The position numbers and the translations under genes were made by a program. This document shows, piece after piece, positions 33,500 to 44,629 of a stretch of DNA of 64,000 nucleotides. The DNA is from Prorocentrum cordatum (taxonomy: Eukaryota; Sar; Dinophyceae; Prorocentrales; Prorocentraceae): assembly GCA_963575745.1 (NCBI GenBank), contig CAUYUJ010004291.1, forward strand, positions 310,317-374,316, written 5' to 3'. The notes beneath the pieces were generated by a model. It was not told the DNA's origin. It made no database searches and saw only the letters and a list, made by a program, of their open reading frames with translations. The first letter of the stretch is position 1. Each line of letters begins with the position of its first letter.

Positions 33500-35115
33500 C
33501 CTCAGGAGGATTTGTTGGGAGTCCCGAAGCCGGAACAAAAAAAACTGGCCTCACTGCAGCCAGCGTTCTGACCCCAATTCGCCACCATGGAGCGTGCCAA
33601 AGGATATTGCCACCACGGATGGCTCATCCGACCCGTGTGAAAAGCTGCCCTTCGTTTGCAGGTGTCCCGACTGCAAACGAGTTGCCCGAGAAACCGGAAA
33701 GTTGCGTGCAAGAAGAACCTGGGACACAATACCTATACTGGCCAGGCCGGGGAATTCCAAACTCAGCACGGGGTCCCGAAGGCGAGTGCGCATGATACGG
33801 CAAGCAACGTCTGCTGCGCGCTCCCTTCCCATGCTTGTACAACTCTGGAGTCATGGTAGTCTTGCATCACGAAGTGCAAGACAGACGCATCAAGTATCCC
33901 TTACATGCGGATAGCCATGGCAAAGCCAAACTGCAAGCTACGAGCCTCGATGCAACGCTGATGGCGTTGTCCCAAGAAAACTTCCGGGCTTCCGGCCCAA
34001 TCTGGATCCCAAGGTAGCGGGCACGCCGAACCAATTTAATCAACGAGGCCCAAAAACCAAGCTGCGCCAACCTCCTCCGAACATGTCGAATCGTCTGAAG
34101 ATCCGGACTAAAACCCATGCAACCATCAAGCTTCAGAGGAAGAGGGAGCAGAAGAGGTACTTCCAGAACCATATCGCGAAGCCCAAACCAAAAATCGCCT
34201 GGGAATCATACGAAGAAGTGGGGGGGCATCCATGTGATACACGGATCGAACGCACGCCAAGGCAACAAGGAGCATGCTAGACGGATCACCCTGCCGAACA
34301 CCACGCAACAATCGAATATTCTGATGTCGTTTACCCCCAAATCAAACGATCCAGGAACTCCCAAAATAAAGCGCCCCAGATGAAACCAGTAGCCACAGGA
34401 TGAACCTGCATCAAGGCCACAACCCACCGCAGCCAGAAAATATCACACCACTGGGAAGCGCAGCCGCGAAGTCAGTCAGAAACCTTCCCGCCAAATCCCT
34501 CCCCAACAATTTGTTGATCTGCGGGGCGAGAGCGAACCTCTTCCGCTAAAAGCTAGGCCGGCTACGCACAGCTTTAATGAGGGAGACAGGGCACAGGAAG
34601 GCGGGGCCTCAGGCGGCCGGAGCGGGCGGGGCCCGGGGTGCAGGCGGTGCCGAAGTGGATGTGCAGGAAATCCCTCCCCAACAGGCACTGCTGAAGACCC
34701 CCACGCTTTGGCTTCCAGAGGCTTCATGAATCCTTCGCACGCGCCTGCCTTTTGGCCACCGTATCCCGAGGTGATCGTTCCATGTTCCACGGAAAGCAGG
34801 AGGCCAAATCTTAACGTCGGTGCCAGCCACGGCAAGCGGTCGGCAAACACCCAGGAAATGCGAGGGAGCAGGCGTAGGATCGGAGCGATGGTCGCACCTG
34901 GAGAGGAAAAGCAGCAACAGTTCACGCATCGGTTGCGGCACCCCAATCCCGCAAGTCGCCACGAGGTAAAGTACAGGCCATAGAGAATGACGAGGGGCGA
35001 GCATATCTCCTACATGAATAGGCAATGCCATCTGTCCCAGGCATGGAGCCCGTCCAAGACAGAAGCATTTCCCCTCAACAGCATCAATGTTCAAGGTCCC
35101 CTGTTCATCAGACAC
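33500..35115 (-). pseudogene. LINE-type retrotransposon reverse transcriptase remnant
   Basis: The minus strand contains LRGVRQGDPSSMLLVALA (34,308-34,255), matching the RT motif 'RGVRQGDPLSP..F' of non-LTR elements. Downstream in another frame come MVLEVPLLLPLPLKLDG (from 34,172) and RARYLGIQIGPEARKFSWDN (about 34,022-33,963), which fits the 'YLG..LG' segment after the palm. Upstream (35,115-34,700) a hydrophobic and Trp-containing stretch could be the N-terminal part. The central catalytic YADD-type motif is not intact in any frame I can see. At least three frames are needed, so it is dead. Confidence 0.6.
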
Positions 35116-35640
35116 CCATCAGGCAGGAACAACGTGAGCCTCCAAATCAGGTCAGCCGATTCCATCACATTCGTGAATCCCGAGGACGGCTTCTCAATGT
35201 CCAAGTTCTTCCCCAACTCTACCCGTGGTCTAGCAGGGTTTCCCAGATGAGCCCATAGCCCCACATGCACTTCGTTTGTGAAAAGGCCTCCAGAGCTCCT
35301 TAGGACGCTGAAGCCAAAACCTCACTCTCTCTCTCTCTCTCTCTTCCACCTTAGCATCAGTTTCCTGATCTACCCGATGGTGATTGTCATGCTGATGGCA
35401 ATGACAATGACACGAGGATGATGCTGAGGATGATGATGATGGTGGTGATACGGATGATAACGATGATGGTCATGAGGACGGGCATGATCATGATGACGAT
35501 AAATGTTTCTCCGGCGCGAGCTCATAGTCATCTGTCAACCATGTCAGTGATCCATCCGCGGGCCGAGCCATGGACGCATCGGAAGAAGAGGGCGCACAAA
35601 AGGGAAGCAAGAGAAGCAAAGAGAATCAGCGGCGGGTACT
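35116..35640. other. Unassigned DNA with (CT)n and early GAT repeats
   Basis: A (CT)n run lies at about 35,322-35,344 and scattered GATGATG words at about 35,415-35,500. No supported gene. Confidence 0.5.
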
Positions 35641-35654
35641 CTGCTTGAGGGGTC

Positions 35655-35712
35655 CGATGATAATGATGATGATGATGATGATGACGATGACGACGACGAC
35701 GACGACGACGCC

Positions 35713-35744
<32 letters not shown>

Positions 35745-35745
35745 C

Positions 35746-35802
<57 letters not shown>

Positions 35803-35825
35803 GGTGGTGGTGGTGGTGGTGGTGG

Positions 35826-35898
<73 letters not shown>

Positions 35899-35900
35899 AT

Positions 35901-35939
<39 letters not shown>

Positions 35940-36330
35940 GGATGAGGATGAGGATGAGGATGAGGATGAGGATGAGGATGAGGATGAGGATGATGATGAT
36001 GATGATGATGATGAAGATGATTCTAACGAGGAGGAGGAGGAGGAGGAGGAGGAGGAGGAGGAGGAGGCTGAGAATGCTGAGAAAAAGGGCCGGAGACGAC
36101 GGCCGGCCCGCGGGCCTCCAGCCCCACTGGCGAGCAGCTGCAGCTCTCGACCGTGATCGGCTTCGGGGACGGCGACGAGGAGTGGCACCACTTGTCGGGG
36201 ATCACCTGCGAGGCCCGCGCTCTGGCGGGCGCGCTTTCCTGTTGCTCCTCCTGCTGCTCCTCCTGCTGCTCCTCCTGCTGCTCCTACTCGTCCTCCTTGC
36301 CCTGGTCATCCTCCTTATCCTCGCCCTGCG

Positions 36331-36419
<89 letters not shown>

Positions 36420-36420
36420 G

Positions 36421-36485
<65 letters not shown>

Positions 36486-36531
36486 GCATCAGCATCATCA
36501 TCATCATCAGCATCATCATCACCATCATCAT

Positions 36532-36563
<32 letters not shown>

Positions 36564-37115
36564 TCAGTAAAATCATCATCACCACCACCATCATCATCAT
36601 CATCATCATCACCCTCACCCTCATCATCATCATCAGCATCATCATCAGTATCATTATCATCATCAGCAGCATCATCATCTTCAGCATCATCATCATAATC
36701 ATCATCAGCAGCATAAACTTCATCATCACAACCACCATCATCATCATGATCAGGATCATCATGATGATGATCATCATCATCATCACCATCAGCATTATCA
36801 TCATCAACAACAACATCATCACAATCACAATCACCATCACCAGCATCATCATCACCCCAACATCATCATCATTACCACCAACATCATCATCATCATTACC
36901 AGCACAATCATCGTCATCATCACCACCACCATCATCATCGCCGCCATCGTCATCATCGTAATCATCATCATAATCATCATCATCGTACTCATAATCAGAC
37001 CATCATCATTAACCCCATCTTCATCATGGTCATCATCAGCATCATCATCATCAGCATCATCATCGTCATCGTCGTCGTCATCATCAACATTGCCACCACC
37101 ATCACCATCACCATG
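35655..37115. repeat. Inverted pair of GAT and ATC microsatellites
   Basis: The left block (about 35,655-36,018) is (GAT)n with a GGT core (35,788-35,826) and GAG variants, followed by (GGA)n (about 36,029-36,066). The right block starts with CTCCTG/CTC words (about 36,243-36,300) and continues as (ATC/CAT)n to about 37,110. The blocks are mutually complementary in the same nested order around a ~175-bp unique centre (36,067-36,242). The centre has one fairly protein-like plus-strand stretch (STVIGFGDGDEEWHHLSGIT), too short to call. Confidence 0.85.
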
Positions 37116-37239
37116 ACCCTCGTCAGGCCCTTCTACGTCACCCCTGCACCTTCAAAAGAAGAGTCTCCCCTGTCGCACAGTCACACGTGCCTCGTTAGGC
37201 CGGGGCGGGCGATTCACCTGAGACGTCCTTTCAACGTGT

Positions 37240-38230
37240 GGATTTGAAGCTTGAAATGTCCAGCAAATGCCCGGATGGAGGGCATGCACTGTTCAAAATG
37301 AAACTCTCGCCCAAGGAGGCTAATCTGGCGAGCTCACAAGCCTGGGGTAGGCGAATCCTGGGCAGCCAGCAGCTCCTTTTTGTCACGATTGTAGCGGTGC
37401 AGTTGAACGTATAGCCAACATAGCATTGTTCAAAATGAAGCTCTCGCCTCAGCGCCGCGCACATCCGTCGTACAGGCGTGCACCATCCACACGGGTGGCG
37501 GGCGGCTCGATCTCAAAAGGAAGCTATCGCAGTACCATCTTATAAAAGTTTGCTGCGGGTGCAGGGACGGAGGAGGATGCTCGTTCAAGCTCTCGCCGAG
37601 GCGCCGCGCACGGTCGTCAAACAATGTGGCAACAGTTACACGGCTGGAGGGGTTCGTCATACGAAATGAAGTTGTCGCCTTTGCGCCGCACACACTCGTC
37701 TCGAAAGCCTGCCACGGTTACATAGAGGGCGGGCGTTTCGTTGTCAAAACAAAGCTGTCGCATCAACGCCGCGCGAACTCGTCGCAAAACTCCGCAACAA
37801 TTACACGGATGGAGGGCGGTTCCTGTTCAAAATGGAGCTCTCGCTTGAGACGTCCTCACATTATACAGCCAAGTGCCGAGCACTGTACAAGTGTCACACG
37901 GATGGAGGACCGTCCTCTTTCACAACAGGGCTCTCGCTTGAGAAGTCTTCAGGTTCTCCGAAAAGAACTCTAAACTTGAGCACCAGCGACACGGACGGAG
38001 GGCTGCTCGTTTTCAGAAGAGAGGGCTCTCGCTTTACACCTTTCCGCGCGCTAGTACCAGGCATGCACCATTGACGAACAATCGCGTGAATGGAGAACCG
38101 CTCTTTTTCGAAACGGGGCTCTCGCTCGAGACTTCCTCATCTGCCATTACCAGAATTCACAATTGTGCACAGGGCGCGCGGATACAGAGGCTAGTTCATT
38201 TGTTCACAATTGGGTTCGCGTTGCAAACTC
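37240..38230 (+). repeat. Degenerate ~75-100-bp satellite, about ten units
   Basis: Units share ACACGGATGGAGGGC, then a T-rich word with TTCAAAATG, then GAGCTCTCGC and a variable tail (often GCCGCGC). Recognisable starts lie near 37,270, 37,485, 37,567, 37,635, 37,720, 37,803, 37,895, 37,988, 38,085 and 38,175. Divergence between units is high, so the array is old. Confidence 0.75.
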
Positions 38231-38454
38231 CCTTAGATATATGACTCAAATGAAGCCAGGAACTCAACAATTCTGTCATAACTGCAGTGGCAAAAGGTGG
38301 CCACTTAGCAACAAGGAGCTCTCTTATGAATGCCAGGCCCAGGTGGGCGCCTGTCTTCCAAGGGTGCGCGCCAAGTCGTGAAGCAAAAAAGGCCTGTATG
38401 GGTTTGGGGACATAGGGCGGGGGGGATGTCTCGCAGCTTCGCTGATGCATCCAA

Positions 38455-38990
38455 CTTAGGTTCGCTCTGGTCCTCCTCCTCCTCCACCTCTTCCTCCTCT
38501 TGCTCGCCCTCCTCCTTTAAACTCCTCGCCCTCCTACGCGTTCTCGTCTACTCCTCGTCCCCCCTCCACCATTCGGTCACCCCCTCGAACGTTCTTGACG
38601 AAGCGCAGCTGCTGGCAGGTATTCCAAGGCCGGAGACCCTCCAGGAACCGAGGGGAACACTCGAAAACCTCGAACTTCGAGCCTCGAACGGCGAGGGGGC
38701 TCCAAACTTGCGGGCGTCAAGGAGGTCAGGTCTGTGCAGGGGGCCCCGCAGGGGTGGTCAGGAGGGCCGTCTTAAACAACGCTCTTCTTGGGAAGCGGAG
38801 GAGGGGGAGGAGGAGGAGGAGGAGGAGGAGGAGGAAAAGGAGGAGGAGGAAGAGGAGGAGGACGAGGACGAGGAGGAGTAGGAGGAGGAGGAGGAGGAGG
38901 AGGGGAGGAAAAGACTGACGAGGAAGGGAAGAAGGAGGAGGAGGAGGAGGAGGGGAGGAGGAGGAGGAGGAAAACGAATCTCCGCACCAG
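38455..38990. repeat. CTC/GGA microsatellites with spacer
   Basis: A CTC tract (about 38,467-38,520), a spacer without a supported gene, then interrupted (GGA)n (about 38,795-38,972). Confidence 0.8.
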
Positions 38991-39430
38991 GACGCTCCTG
39001 GCGCGCGAATGCGCGGCTCCGGCCGCAGGCCCCCCCCACTCTGAATCCCAAAGAGCTCCTGGAGGTCCTGGATCAGGCTGCTGATCTCCTCCTGCTCTTT
39101 CCGAGCGAAGACCCTCGTCCTCACGACCCCAGAAATGATAATGACGATGGGCACCCTTCGCCCAGCAGCGTATCGGACTCTCCCGATATGAGTCCTTGCC
39201 TACGAACTCGCGGAATCCCGCCCGCCCACGCCTTTGGGCCAAGGCGGCAGCGGTGAGCTCAGCTGAACACATGAGCGCACACACACACGGCAGGCCGCGA
39301 ATGCATATGGGACTGCGTGACAAGAGCAGATTCACAGCGTCGCATTCAAACAAGGGGAAAAACGGCTGCCGTGTGTCCGGGGCTATGGCCCGGCTGCAAA
39401 ACTGGCGTGTGCTGGCTGGCTCCATCACAA
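38991..39430 (-). pseudogene. Possible short coding fragment
   Basis: The minus strand from about 39,120 to 38,990 reads VRTRVFARKEQEEISSLIQD and LQELFGIQSGGG, which looks like an amphipathic helix and not a repeat shadow. It lies downstream of the copia piece in the same direction. I do not recognise it. Confidence 0.25.
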
Positions 39431-39539
39431 GTCACTGTCGTACTGGCCTCCGCTGGTGCTGAGGTGGCCGATGGCATGGACGTGTGAGGCTGGTCCTCTG
39501 GTGTGGTAGTCGTCCGTCGCATCTGGCGTCTACACTCGA

Positions 39540-40705
39540 TCACACCCTTGGCCGTCTGCGTGTCGTTGGGACTGGTAGGATCAAAAACGCCCTTGCCAAG
39601 AGCGGCCCGCTTCCTCGCGCTCGCGAAGTGCTCGCCGTGGACCAAGCGCCACTCCTGCTTCTCGGGGGCGAGCTTCAGCACCCCGAATGCCTGCCAGCTG
39701 CCCTTGGTGAGCCCGTCCGCGATCTGCGCGCGCGAGTGGACCCGCCTGCGCTGCGTCTTGCCCTCGTCGAAGGCGCTCCGGAGCGCCAACGCCTCGATGG
39801 CGGTCCTGCGCTCCTCGAGCCCAGAGCCCCGTCGACTGGGACCGCGCCGCGCCGTCATAGAACGCCCCGCAGTCCGTTGCGAGCACCGCCAGCACCTGCT
39901 GGAGGAGAGTTTTCCGCTCGAGCGTCGGCGGCGCGTTCAAGAGGATCCCCGCGGGCACCATGCGCACCGTGCACTGCTCGCCCTCCGCACCCCCCACTTC
40001 CTGGACTTCCGACGCCAGGCTTGAACGAGCCACGCGTCGCAGCTTCGAGGCCCAGTCGAGCACTGTGAACTTCGCCTTCTCGCCACCCATGGCCTCGGCA
40101 GCAGCGATCGCCACGACGCAGCCCCCCTGCGAATGTCCAGCGGGGCGGCTGGCCCAGGCGGCGTCGCACCAGGCGAAGACGGCCTGGTGCGAAAAGTTGT
40201 GGCGGTAGACCTGGAGACCTGCGCGCTGGTTCTGCTGGGTGATATTCACGATGTCGTTGGCCGCGGTGAAGAGACTGCGCGTGCCCCCAGGAATCTTCGA
40301 TTGAAGCTCAGCGACCCAGGAGAGCAGGAGAAGGCATAGCGTCGACGCCAAGCCAGTAGACCCCCCCACAGAAAGTGCGCAAGATGGCCTGGTCACCCTC
40401 GCGCAGGGCGTCTGTCGTGCGACGTCGTCCTCCGTGGGCAGGTCGAACCTCCTTGATCTTGTCCACGCGCGCGTGCAGATGGAGGAAGAAGCCCCGCTCG
40501 TTCTCCTCAATGGTGACCCCGCGCTGCTCGAGGTGGGTGAAGCCGTCGCTCATGTCCTCCCAGGTGCCCCACTTGCACAGGTTGCGCATCTGCTGCACGA
40601 TGTGGTTCCACTCCTGGCGGTTGATGTCCCCGGCCAGAGTGAAATCGCCCACGTGGGCCATGGCCATGCCGATGAGGCGGTTCGTCTTCGCGCAGCGCAC
40701 CTGCT
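39540..40705 (-). pseudogene. Ty1/copia retrotransposon fragment: RT 3' half and RNase H
   Basis: Three minus-strand frames join in order. (1) From 40,700: LIGMAMAHVGDFTLAGD, the copia RT catalytic loop (usual form HVDD, first Asp here Gly), then KWGTWE and VDKIKEV. (2) From about 40,330: the 'LQSKIPGGT' connection, then RNase H with WCDAAWASRP (first Asp), VARSSLASEVQEV (Glu) and DCGAFYDGA (second Asp). (3) From about 39,830: EERRTAIEALALR and VHSRAQIADGLTKGSWQ (last Asp). The RNase H acid set is therefore all present, but spread over two frames. The remnant starts abruptly just before the HVGD motif. It would be the missing 3' half of the copia piece at 55.4-52.2 kb, which ends just before this point. 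Confidence 0.8.
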
Positions 40706-40869
40706 AGAGACATGGCTCTACTTCGCGCGCTTGAAGTTGGCCTTCCTTTGGCATGCGACCAACAGCAAATCATCAACCCACCTGGGCCTAATCACTGGCA
40801 GCGCGGCTTAATCTGCGATTGCGCGAATTAATGGAAGGCCGCGCCCTGAGGGCTGGTCGATTATTTACC

Positions 40870-41103
40870 AAGCGCAAAGCCCCAAAGCCAAGGGCGTTAA
40901 GCACCGGCCAAAATGGTTACGGCCACGCTCCTCCTTCTCATCCTCCCTCCTCCTCCTCCTCCTCCTCCTCCCGCCATTCCCCCCCCCCCCCCCTCCTCCA
41001 CCTCCTCCTCCGCCTCCTCCTCCTCCTCCTAGCTGCAACCAAGCGCAACGCCCCAAGCCAAGGGTGTGGAACTCCAGACATAATGGCTACGGCCTCACTC
41101 CTC
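40870..41103 (-). repeat. Duplicated segment with two decayed SL-like ends
   Basis: A ~60-bp phrase occurs twice: 40,870-40,936 and 41,041-41,103 (shared words AAGCGCAA, CCCAAAGCCAAGGG/CCCCAAGCCAAGGG, ATGG(T/C)TACGGCC, CTCCTCCT), separated by CTC repeats. On the minus strand each contains a spliced-leader-like core (40,908-40,922, 14 of 15; 41,078-41,092, 13 of 15). It lies upstream, in the minus direction, of the copia piece. Confidence 0.45.
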
Positions 41104-41770
41104 CTCCTCCTCCTTCCTCCTCCTCCTCCTCCTCCTCCTCCTCCTCCGCCTCTTCCTCCTCCTCCTCCTCCTCCTCTCCGCCTCTTCCTCCTCTTCCTGC
41201 TCCTCCTCCTCCTGCTCCTCCTCCTCCCTCTCCCTCTTCTCCGCCTACTCCCCCGTCCCTCCCCCTCCCCCCCCCCCCCCTCCCTCCCTCATCCCCCTCT
41301 CTACCCCTCCCTCCGCGCGGCAAGGGTCGGCCCTTGTTGTCGAGCTCGAAGCTGTCTCGAAGTTGTCCACGGCGGCCGTCGTCGTCGTCGTCGCCGCCGC
41401 CATCGTCGCGGGGTCGTCGTCGAATCGCCGTTGCCGTCGTCGCACCCCTCGCATTCGATGTCATCGTCGTCGCCCTCGCCGACCTCCCTCCCCCCTCCCC
41501 CTCCTCCTCCTCCTCCTCCTCCTCCTCCTCCTCCTCCTCCTCCTCCTCCTCCTCCTCCTCCTCCTCCTCTTTCTCATCCTCCTCCTCCTCCTCTTTCTCC
41601 CCCTCCTCCTCCTCCTCCTCCCCCCCATCCTCCCCATCCCCTTCATGCTCCTCCTCCTCCTTTCTCCTCCTCCTGCTCCTCATCCTGCCCCTCCCCCCCC
41701 CCCCCCACCCACCCTCCCCCTTCTCCTGGAGGAGCGGAGGGAGACGCGACGCCCCCCTCTAGCCGAACAA
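40937..41770. repeat. (CTC)n microsatellite cluster
   Basis: CTC-rich blocks at about 40,940-41,030, 41,095-41,290 and 41,490-41,715 with poly-C runs. A GTCGTCGTC patch lies near 41,378. No supported gene to 42,010. Confidence 0.9.
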
Positions 41771-42014
41771 ATAGTTCCTACCGGGGCGCGTTTCGCTTGA
41801 GACATCCTCGGGCCAATCGAGCACCCCAGGATGACGACGACGACGGCGACGACGATGTTGTTTGCCAAACTCGCACTGCGTGCCCCGCGCACGGGGCAAG
41901 TAGCTTCTGAGCGGCGGGCCGCGCCGCCCTCGCTCGCGGCCCAACGGGGCCCGCGCCCCCAGAGAGAATCGGATGCACCATTCAACCACACCCGTCCATC
42001 AAGGCGTTAAGCCA

Positions 42015-43403
42015 TCACTTGATGCTCGTAAAAAAGGGGGCCCAGCACTTGTACCGCATCTTCCACGCGCTCTCGTGTTGGTGCTTGTCCAAGCGCTGGC
42101 TGTTCCACTCCACGATGGCGCGCCTGACGCTTGGAACCATCATCTTGACCAACTCCTGCGACATGAAGCTGGGGGCCCAGCAACTGCCGAAGATGTCGTC
42201 CGCCTTCTTGCCCTTCTGCTGCTTCTTCTGGTCACCCTCGCCCTGCGGCGCGCCCTCCACGAAGCCCAATATCGGGGAGGACCCTGGCGGGGCCCACGCT
42301 GCAGCGCCCGCGGGGACCTCGGACGCGGGCAGCTGGCTGAGCGCGGCGCCGCCAGCCGTGGTGCCAAAGAACTCCTTCGCGCCCTCGGCCGAGATGCCCT
42401 TGGACAACATGATGTCGCAGTCGACGAGCTGGAAGAAGGTCTTCTGCTGCGGCACCACAAGGGCGGGCAACCCAGGGAGAGGCCACTGGTTCGGGCCCCA
42501 AGCGAATCCGAACCTGCGCACCGCCACGAGCCAAGGCCCATCCTTGCTCTCCATGGGCTCGTCCGTCGTCACGCCGTAGTCCCACTTCTGCTTCGCGTCG
42601 ACGGCCGAGCAAGTCATGCACCCGTGCCACTTGGGCCTGGCCTTCAGCGTGTTCAAGAGGTGGTCCATCTTGCCAGGGACCACCGCCTGCGCGACCTGCG
42701 TGTCGTAGGCAACGACCTCGTCGGCTGTCGCACGCGAGGTCGCACTGAAGGCGCACGGCCTGGACGCCTCGAACCTCACGGCCTCGAACACGTCACCATC
42801 ATCAACGGTTCCCGCAACTACGTGGGCCGCAAAATTCTAGGCGATCGGCTTCGGCCACCCGTTGCCGCAGAAACCATCAGCCATCTTGACGACTTGGCAT
42901 CGCCCTCTCATCTTCGCCAAGCGCACCCCCCGATCCTTCCCGTTCATGACGTACGCCATGGTCTCCACGGCGTCGCTCCCCTTCTGGTCCGCGGCGATCT
43001 TCTCCTGCTGCAAGACCTTCCAGCGATCGCCGAGGTCCTGGAGCGCGCCCTTCTTGGCTGGCTTCACCGTCTGCGCGAACCCGCTGATGTTGATTGCAAA
43101 GGCGTCGAAGGCTTTCTTGTCGGCGGCGGGGTCGAAGTCCAGCGTTGCGATCTCGGCTTGGCTCAGCTTCTCCAACGAGGCTTGGATCCAGCTGGCCGAG
43201 CTCTTGGGCCCCTTCCTCTCAGCGGCGGCCGCGTTGATCTCCTTCGCCAACGCCTCCTTGTAGTGCAAAGCGCCCGCCCCGCGCATGGACGCGAAGTCCA
43301 CGGGCGCGCCCGCGGGGGAGGCCGCGACCGCGAGGGCGGCGGGGCCAGCCTCGGGAAGTCAAGAAGAGGCTCCTGCTCCTGCTCATCCTCCTTCTCCTCC
43401 CCC

Positions 43404-43435
<32 letters not shown>

Positions 43436-44544
43436 ACCCCTCATCTTCTTCATCCCCCCCGTGCCCCTCCTATTCCTGGCCCACCTCCTCCTCCTCCTAC
43501 TCCTCCTCCTCCTCCTCCTCCCCGCCTCTCCTCCTCCTCATACTCTTCCTCTGCCCCGTGCTCGTCCTCCTCGTGCTCCTCCCCTGCCATCCCCCCTACC
43601 CCCCCTCCTACCCCCCCCCCCCCCCCCCCCCCCCCCTCCTCCTTGTCATCGCCCTCATCCTCCCCTTCCTCCTCATCCTCCTGGGTGCGTAGCCGTTGTC
43701 TGTTACCCCAAGGTGCGCCTAAGCGCCAGAGGGGCCCTTGGACGACGGCGGCGTCGCCGCGCCCTTGCGCGGGGCCCTGCGCTTCTTCTCGCCGCGGTTG
43801 GCAGGCGGCGGCCCAGGCTCGTCACCCGCTGCACCCGCCGAGATGGCCGATGACGATGGGCTGCGCCTCCGACGCGAGCCCTGGCCCCCGCGGCCCTGGC
43901 CCCCGCGGCCCCCGCGGCGGTCGAGCGGGGTCTCGGTTACCTGCTCCGCGCGCCTGCCCCCGATGTGCAATTCCTCCTCGTCGAGCTCGACCCTGATCCT
44001 CGCGCTGCCGTCCTTGTCTTCCAACTGGCCCCCCATGCGCCCTCAGCTTCTCTTCGAAGTCGTACGAGGCATCCTCGGACTGCATGTTCTCGCACACCTT
44101 CGCCCAACCCTTGCACCTCCGCTTCGTCATCTTCCTGGCGCCCGTCACGGTCTGCGTGCCCGTGTAGTCGCTGACCTTCTTCATCTTCGCTATGGCGGCC
44201 CGACTCTGCGCGAACGCCTCGGAGTCTCGACACCCGCTGGCGTCCTTCCGAAACCCCTCGACGTTCTGCTTCCACTTAGTCGGCTCCTCGCCCAGCAACG
44301 CCAGCCCTTCGCCCCTCGCGCCCCCACTGCCCAAGGAGTTGTTGTGGGAGCGCACTGCGTTGATGCAAGCACCCTTGCAGAAGTTCAGCCCGCGCCACGT
44401 CCTCGACGAAGACGGCGCCAACGGGTCGTCGCAGAGGAAGCACTTGAACAACCCGATGCTGCCGCCTGCGCCCGCGAGGGCAGACGTGGTGGAGCGAGCT
44501 GGGCTGGGCGACCCACCGCAAGCCGTCCCGCGACCACAGGACAT
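42015..44544 (-). pseudogene. SL-tagged retrogene: Cys-motif hypothetical protein, interrupted
   Basis: It starts 60 bp downstream of a perfect spliced leader. First frame (44,544 to about 44,035): an Ala/Gly-rich start, the Cys motif LFKCFLCDDPLAPSSSRTWR ... NFCKGACINAVRSHNNSLG, then a charged helical stretch (KWKQNVEGFRKDASGCRDSE; KMTKRRCKGWAKVCENMQSE). After a frameshift (44,036-43,719): RVELDEEELHIGG and a Gly/Arg-rich tail. Then ~310 bp of poly-C/CTC (43,374-43,690). Then one frame from 43,301 to 42,015 (HYKEALAKEINAAAAERKGP; DLGDRWKVLQQEKIAADQKG; MLSKGISAEGAKEFFGTTAG; KMMVPSVRRAIVEWNSQRLD), broken only by an in-frame TAG at 42,837-42,839. The Cys pairs suggest a small zinc-binding module. 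Overall family unknown. The microsatellite may be an insertion or part of an intron. Confidence 0.65.
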
Positions 44545-44604
44545 GGCCTCGACGCTGGCTGCTGGAGAAAGCCTATCTCGGGCCCAGCACAGGCCTCGAT
44601 GAAG

Positions 44605-44626
44605 CTTGAGCCAAAATGGCTACGGA
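44605..44626 (-). other. Perfect 22-nt dinoflagellate spliced leader in genomic DNA
   Basis: The minus strand matches all 22 bases of the spliced leader that dinoflagellates trans-splice onto nuclear mRNAs (TCCGTAGCCATTTTGGC and the last five bases CTCAAG-type end). It is not a donor-RNA gene, since no GT-type donor follows (CTTCATCG does), and a coding frame starts 60 bp downstream. I read it as the 5' end of a reinserted mature mRNA. Confidence 0.9.
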
Positions 44627-44629
44627 ATC

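Noticed and set aside
35570-36961. 463-codon plus-strand open frame rich in Met, Val and Ile runs
   Set aside because: A shadow of the GAT and ATC microsatellites.
43374-43690. Definite intron in the SL-tagged retrogene
   Set aside because: Possible, but a retroposed cDNA should lack introns and I cannot place convincing splice sites; a microsatellite expansion or insertion is equally likely.
41973-43853. 626-codon plus-strand open frame
   Set aside because: It lies antisense to the SL-tagged retrogene, whose strand is fixed by the leader and by its protein-like composition; the plus frame is an Arg/Leu/Pro-rich shadow.
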